Positions 32,873-33,344 of a stretch of 33,344 nt of DNA are shown here, piece by piece. The position numbers and the translations under genes were made by a program. Every line of letters begins with the position of its first letter. Position 1 is the first letter of the stretch. The notes below the pieces were generated by a model. That model was given only the letters and a program-made list of their open reading frames with translations, made no database searches and was not told where the DNA came from. The DNA is from Akkermansiaceae bacterium. GTDB lineage: Bacteria > Verrucomicrobiota > Verrucomicrobiia > Verrucomicrobiales > Akkermansiaceae. The stretch covers positions 1 to 33,344 of the forward strand of contig SUVJ01000019.1 in the NCBI GenBank assembly GCA_015062045.1, written 5' to 3'.

Positions 32873-33344
32873 GATGCCTCGGGTATGGAAATCCGCAAAA
32901 CGTACGCAGACGGCAAGAGCGTTACAAAAACCTACGATGCCTTTAATCGCCTGCTAACGGAAACCGATGGCCGAGGTGTCACCAAGACTCACTCCTACGA
33001 GCATGCCCGCAGCTTGCTGTTGGGTACCACATACACGAATGTAACAAGCCCCACTACTGCCCGTGCCTATACCTACAACCACTTGGGGCAACTGCTCACG
33101 GTTGCAGATGCTGCCGGGGAGCGCACGTTCTCTTACAATACTTACGACGAGCTTGCGGCGGATTCTCTGCTGGCAGGCGGCAAAACGCATCTTGTCACCG
33201 AGCTGCAGGATGCTTACGGACGCTCCGCAGGCTACACCTATACCAAGGATGGCGCGGTGCAACAAACGGTATCCACCGGCTATGGTACGGATGGCCGTAT
33301 TGCTTCCGCCGGCTTTGTACATGGCGGGGCGCAAAAGCTCTTTA
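32873..33344 (+). CDS. Third Rhs core segment, 5' truncated, continues beyond the window
   Basis: The frame DASGMEIRKTYADGKSVTK continues open to the window edge and aligns gap-free with 28111-28582 of the full Rhs gene. Homology starts abruptly 11 bases after the stop of the preceding gene, with no upstream core or N-terminal domain; the first in-frame ATG is at 32885. By analogy with the previous cassette it probably leads to another tip and immunity pair to the right. It could be untranslated recombination donor DNA. Confidence 0.85.

Noticed and set aside
24445..33344. A type VI or Tc-toxin secretion cluster
   Set aside because: No VgrG, PAAR, TcA or other secretion genes are present around the Rhs genes in this window.
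1..33344. CRISPR arrays, rRNA genes, insertion sequences
   Set aside because: No regularly spaced short repeats, no rRNA sequence, and no transposase-like frame were seen; the long repeats found are Rhs core copies.

Overview
The window looks like a chromosomal segment of a gut-type Verrucomicrobiota bacterium, probably close to Akkermansiaceae. This is an inference from the Rhs core style (RWLGRD boundary, Cys-rich segment before the repeats), the mcsA-mcsB-clpC-hprK gene set, the GC-moderate core genes, and start codons that almost never carry a Shine-Dalgarno sequence. No rRNA or other marker fixes the taxonomy. Anaerobic life is indicated by a class III ribonucleotide reductase.

Layout. 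1-1850 is accessory: the 3' end of an unknown gene, a minus-strand lipoprotein, and a promoterless 70-codon gene remnant. 1854-5328 is the anaerobic ribonucleotide reductase block: a predicted NrdR box, nrdD, a separate 71-residue protein carrying the glycyl-radical motif that nrdD lacks, a double-hairpin intergenic region, and an NrdG-type activase. 5412-12436 is a tightly packed run: mcsA, an mcsB-like gene with most kinase residues lost, clpC, hprK, a Nif3-like gene and an RluD-type pseudouridine synthase. 12484-13500 is a complete tyrosine recombinase. 13541-15496 is htpG with its own promoter and terminator. 15505-16347 on the minus strand holds a small secreted protein and tRNA-Lys(UUU) with promoter and terminator. 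16430-18290 is a SurA/PpiD-like membrane chaperone unit. 18307-22022 is a POT peptide transporter, a NUDIX hydrolase, a lipoprotein and a membrane coiled-coil protein, ended by a terminator.

From 22040 to the right edge the window is dominated by Rhs material. An Rhs remnant lies on one side of a minus-strand sigma factor / anti-sigma-like / PDZ operon. On the other side is a 1950-residue Rhs protein with an AT-rich variable C-terminus and an overlapping membrane immunity candidate. Then comes an orphan Rhs tip carrying a LysM-like segment and a GHG...GC arrangement reminiscent of clan CD cysteine peptidases, a secreted immunity candidate, and a third Rhs core segment running off the window. 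The repeated core stretches are nearly identical at DNA level, so tip exchange by homologous recombination is plausible.

The most unusual points are the two-gene class III reductase, the McsB-like pseudokinase next to a ClpC that keeps its phosphoarginine-pocket glutamates, and the Rhs tip cassette array with a possible caspase-like toxin. All functional statements are read from sequence by eye and from remembered family motifs; no database search or folding program was run.
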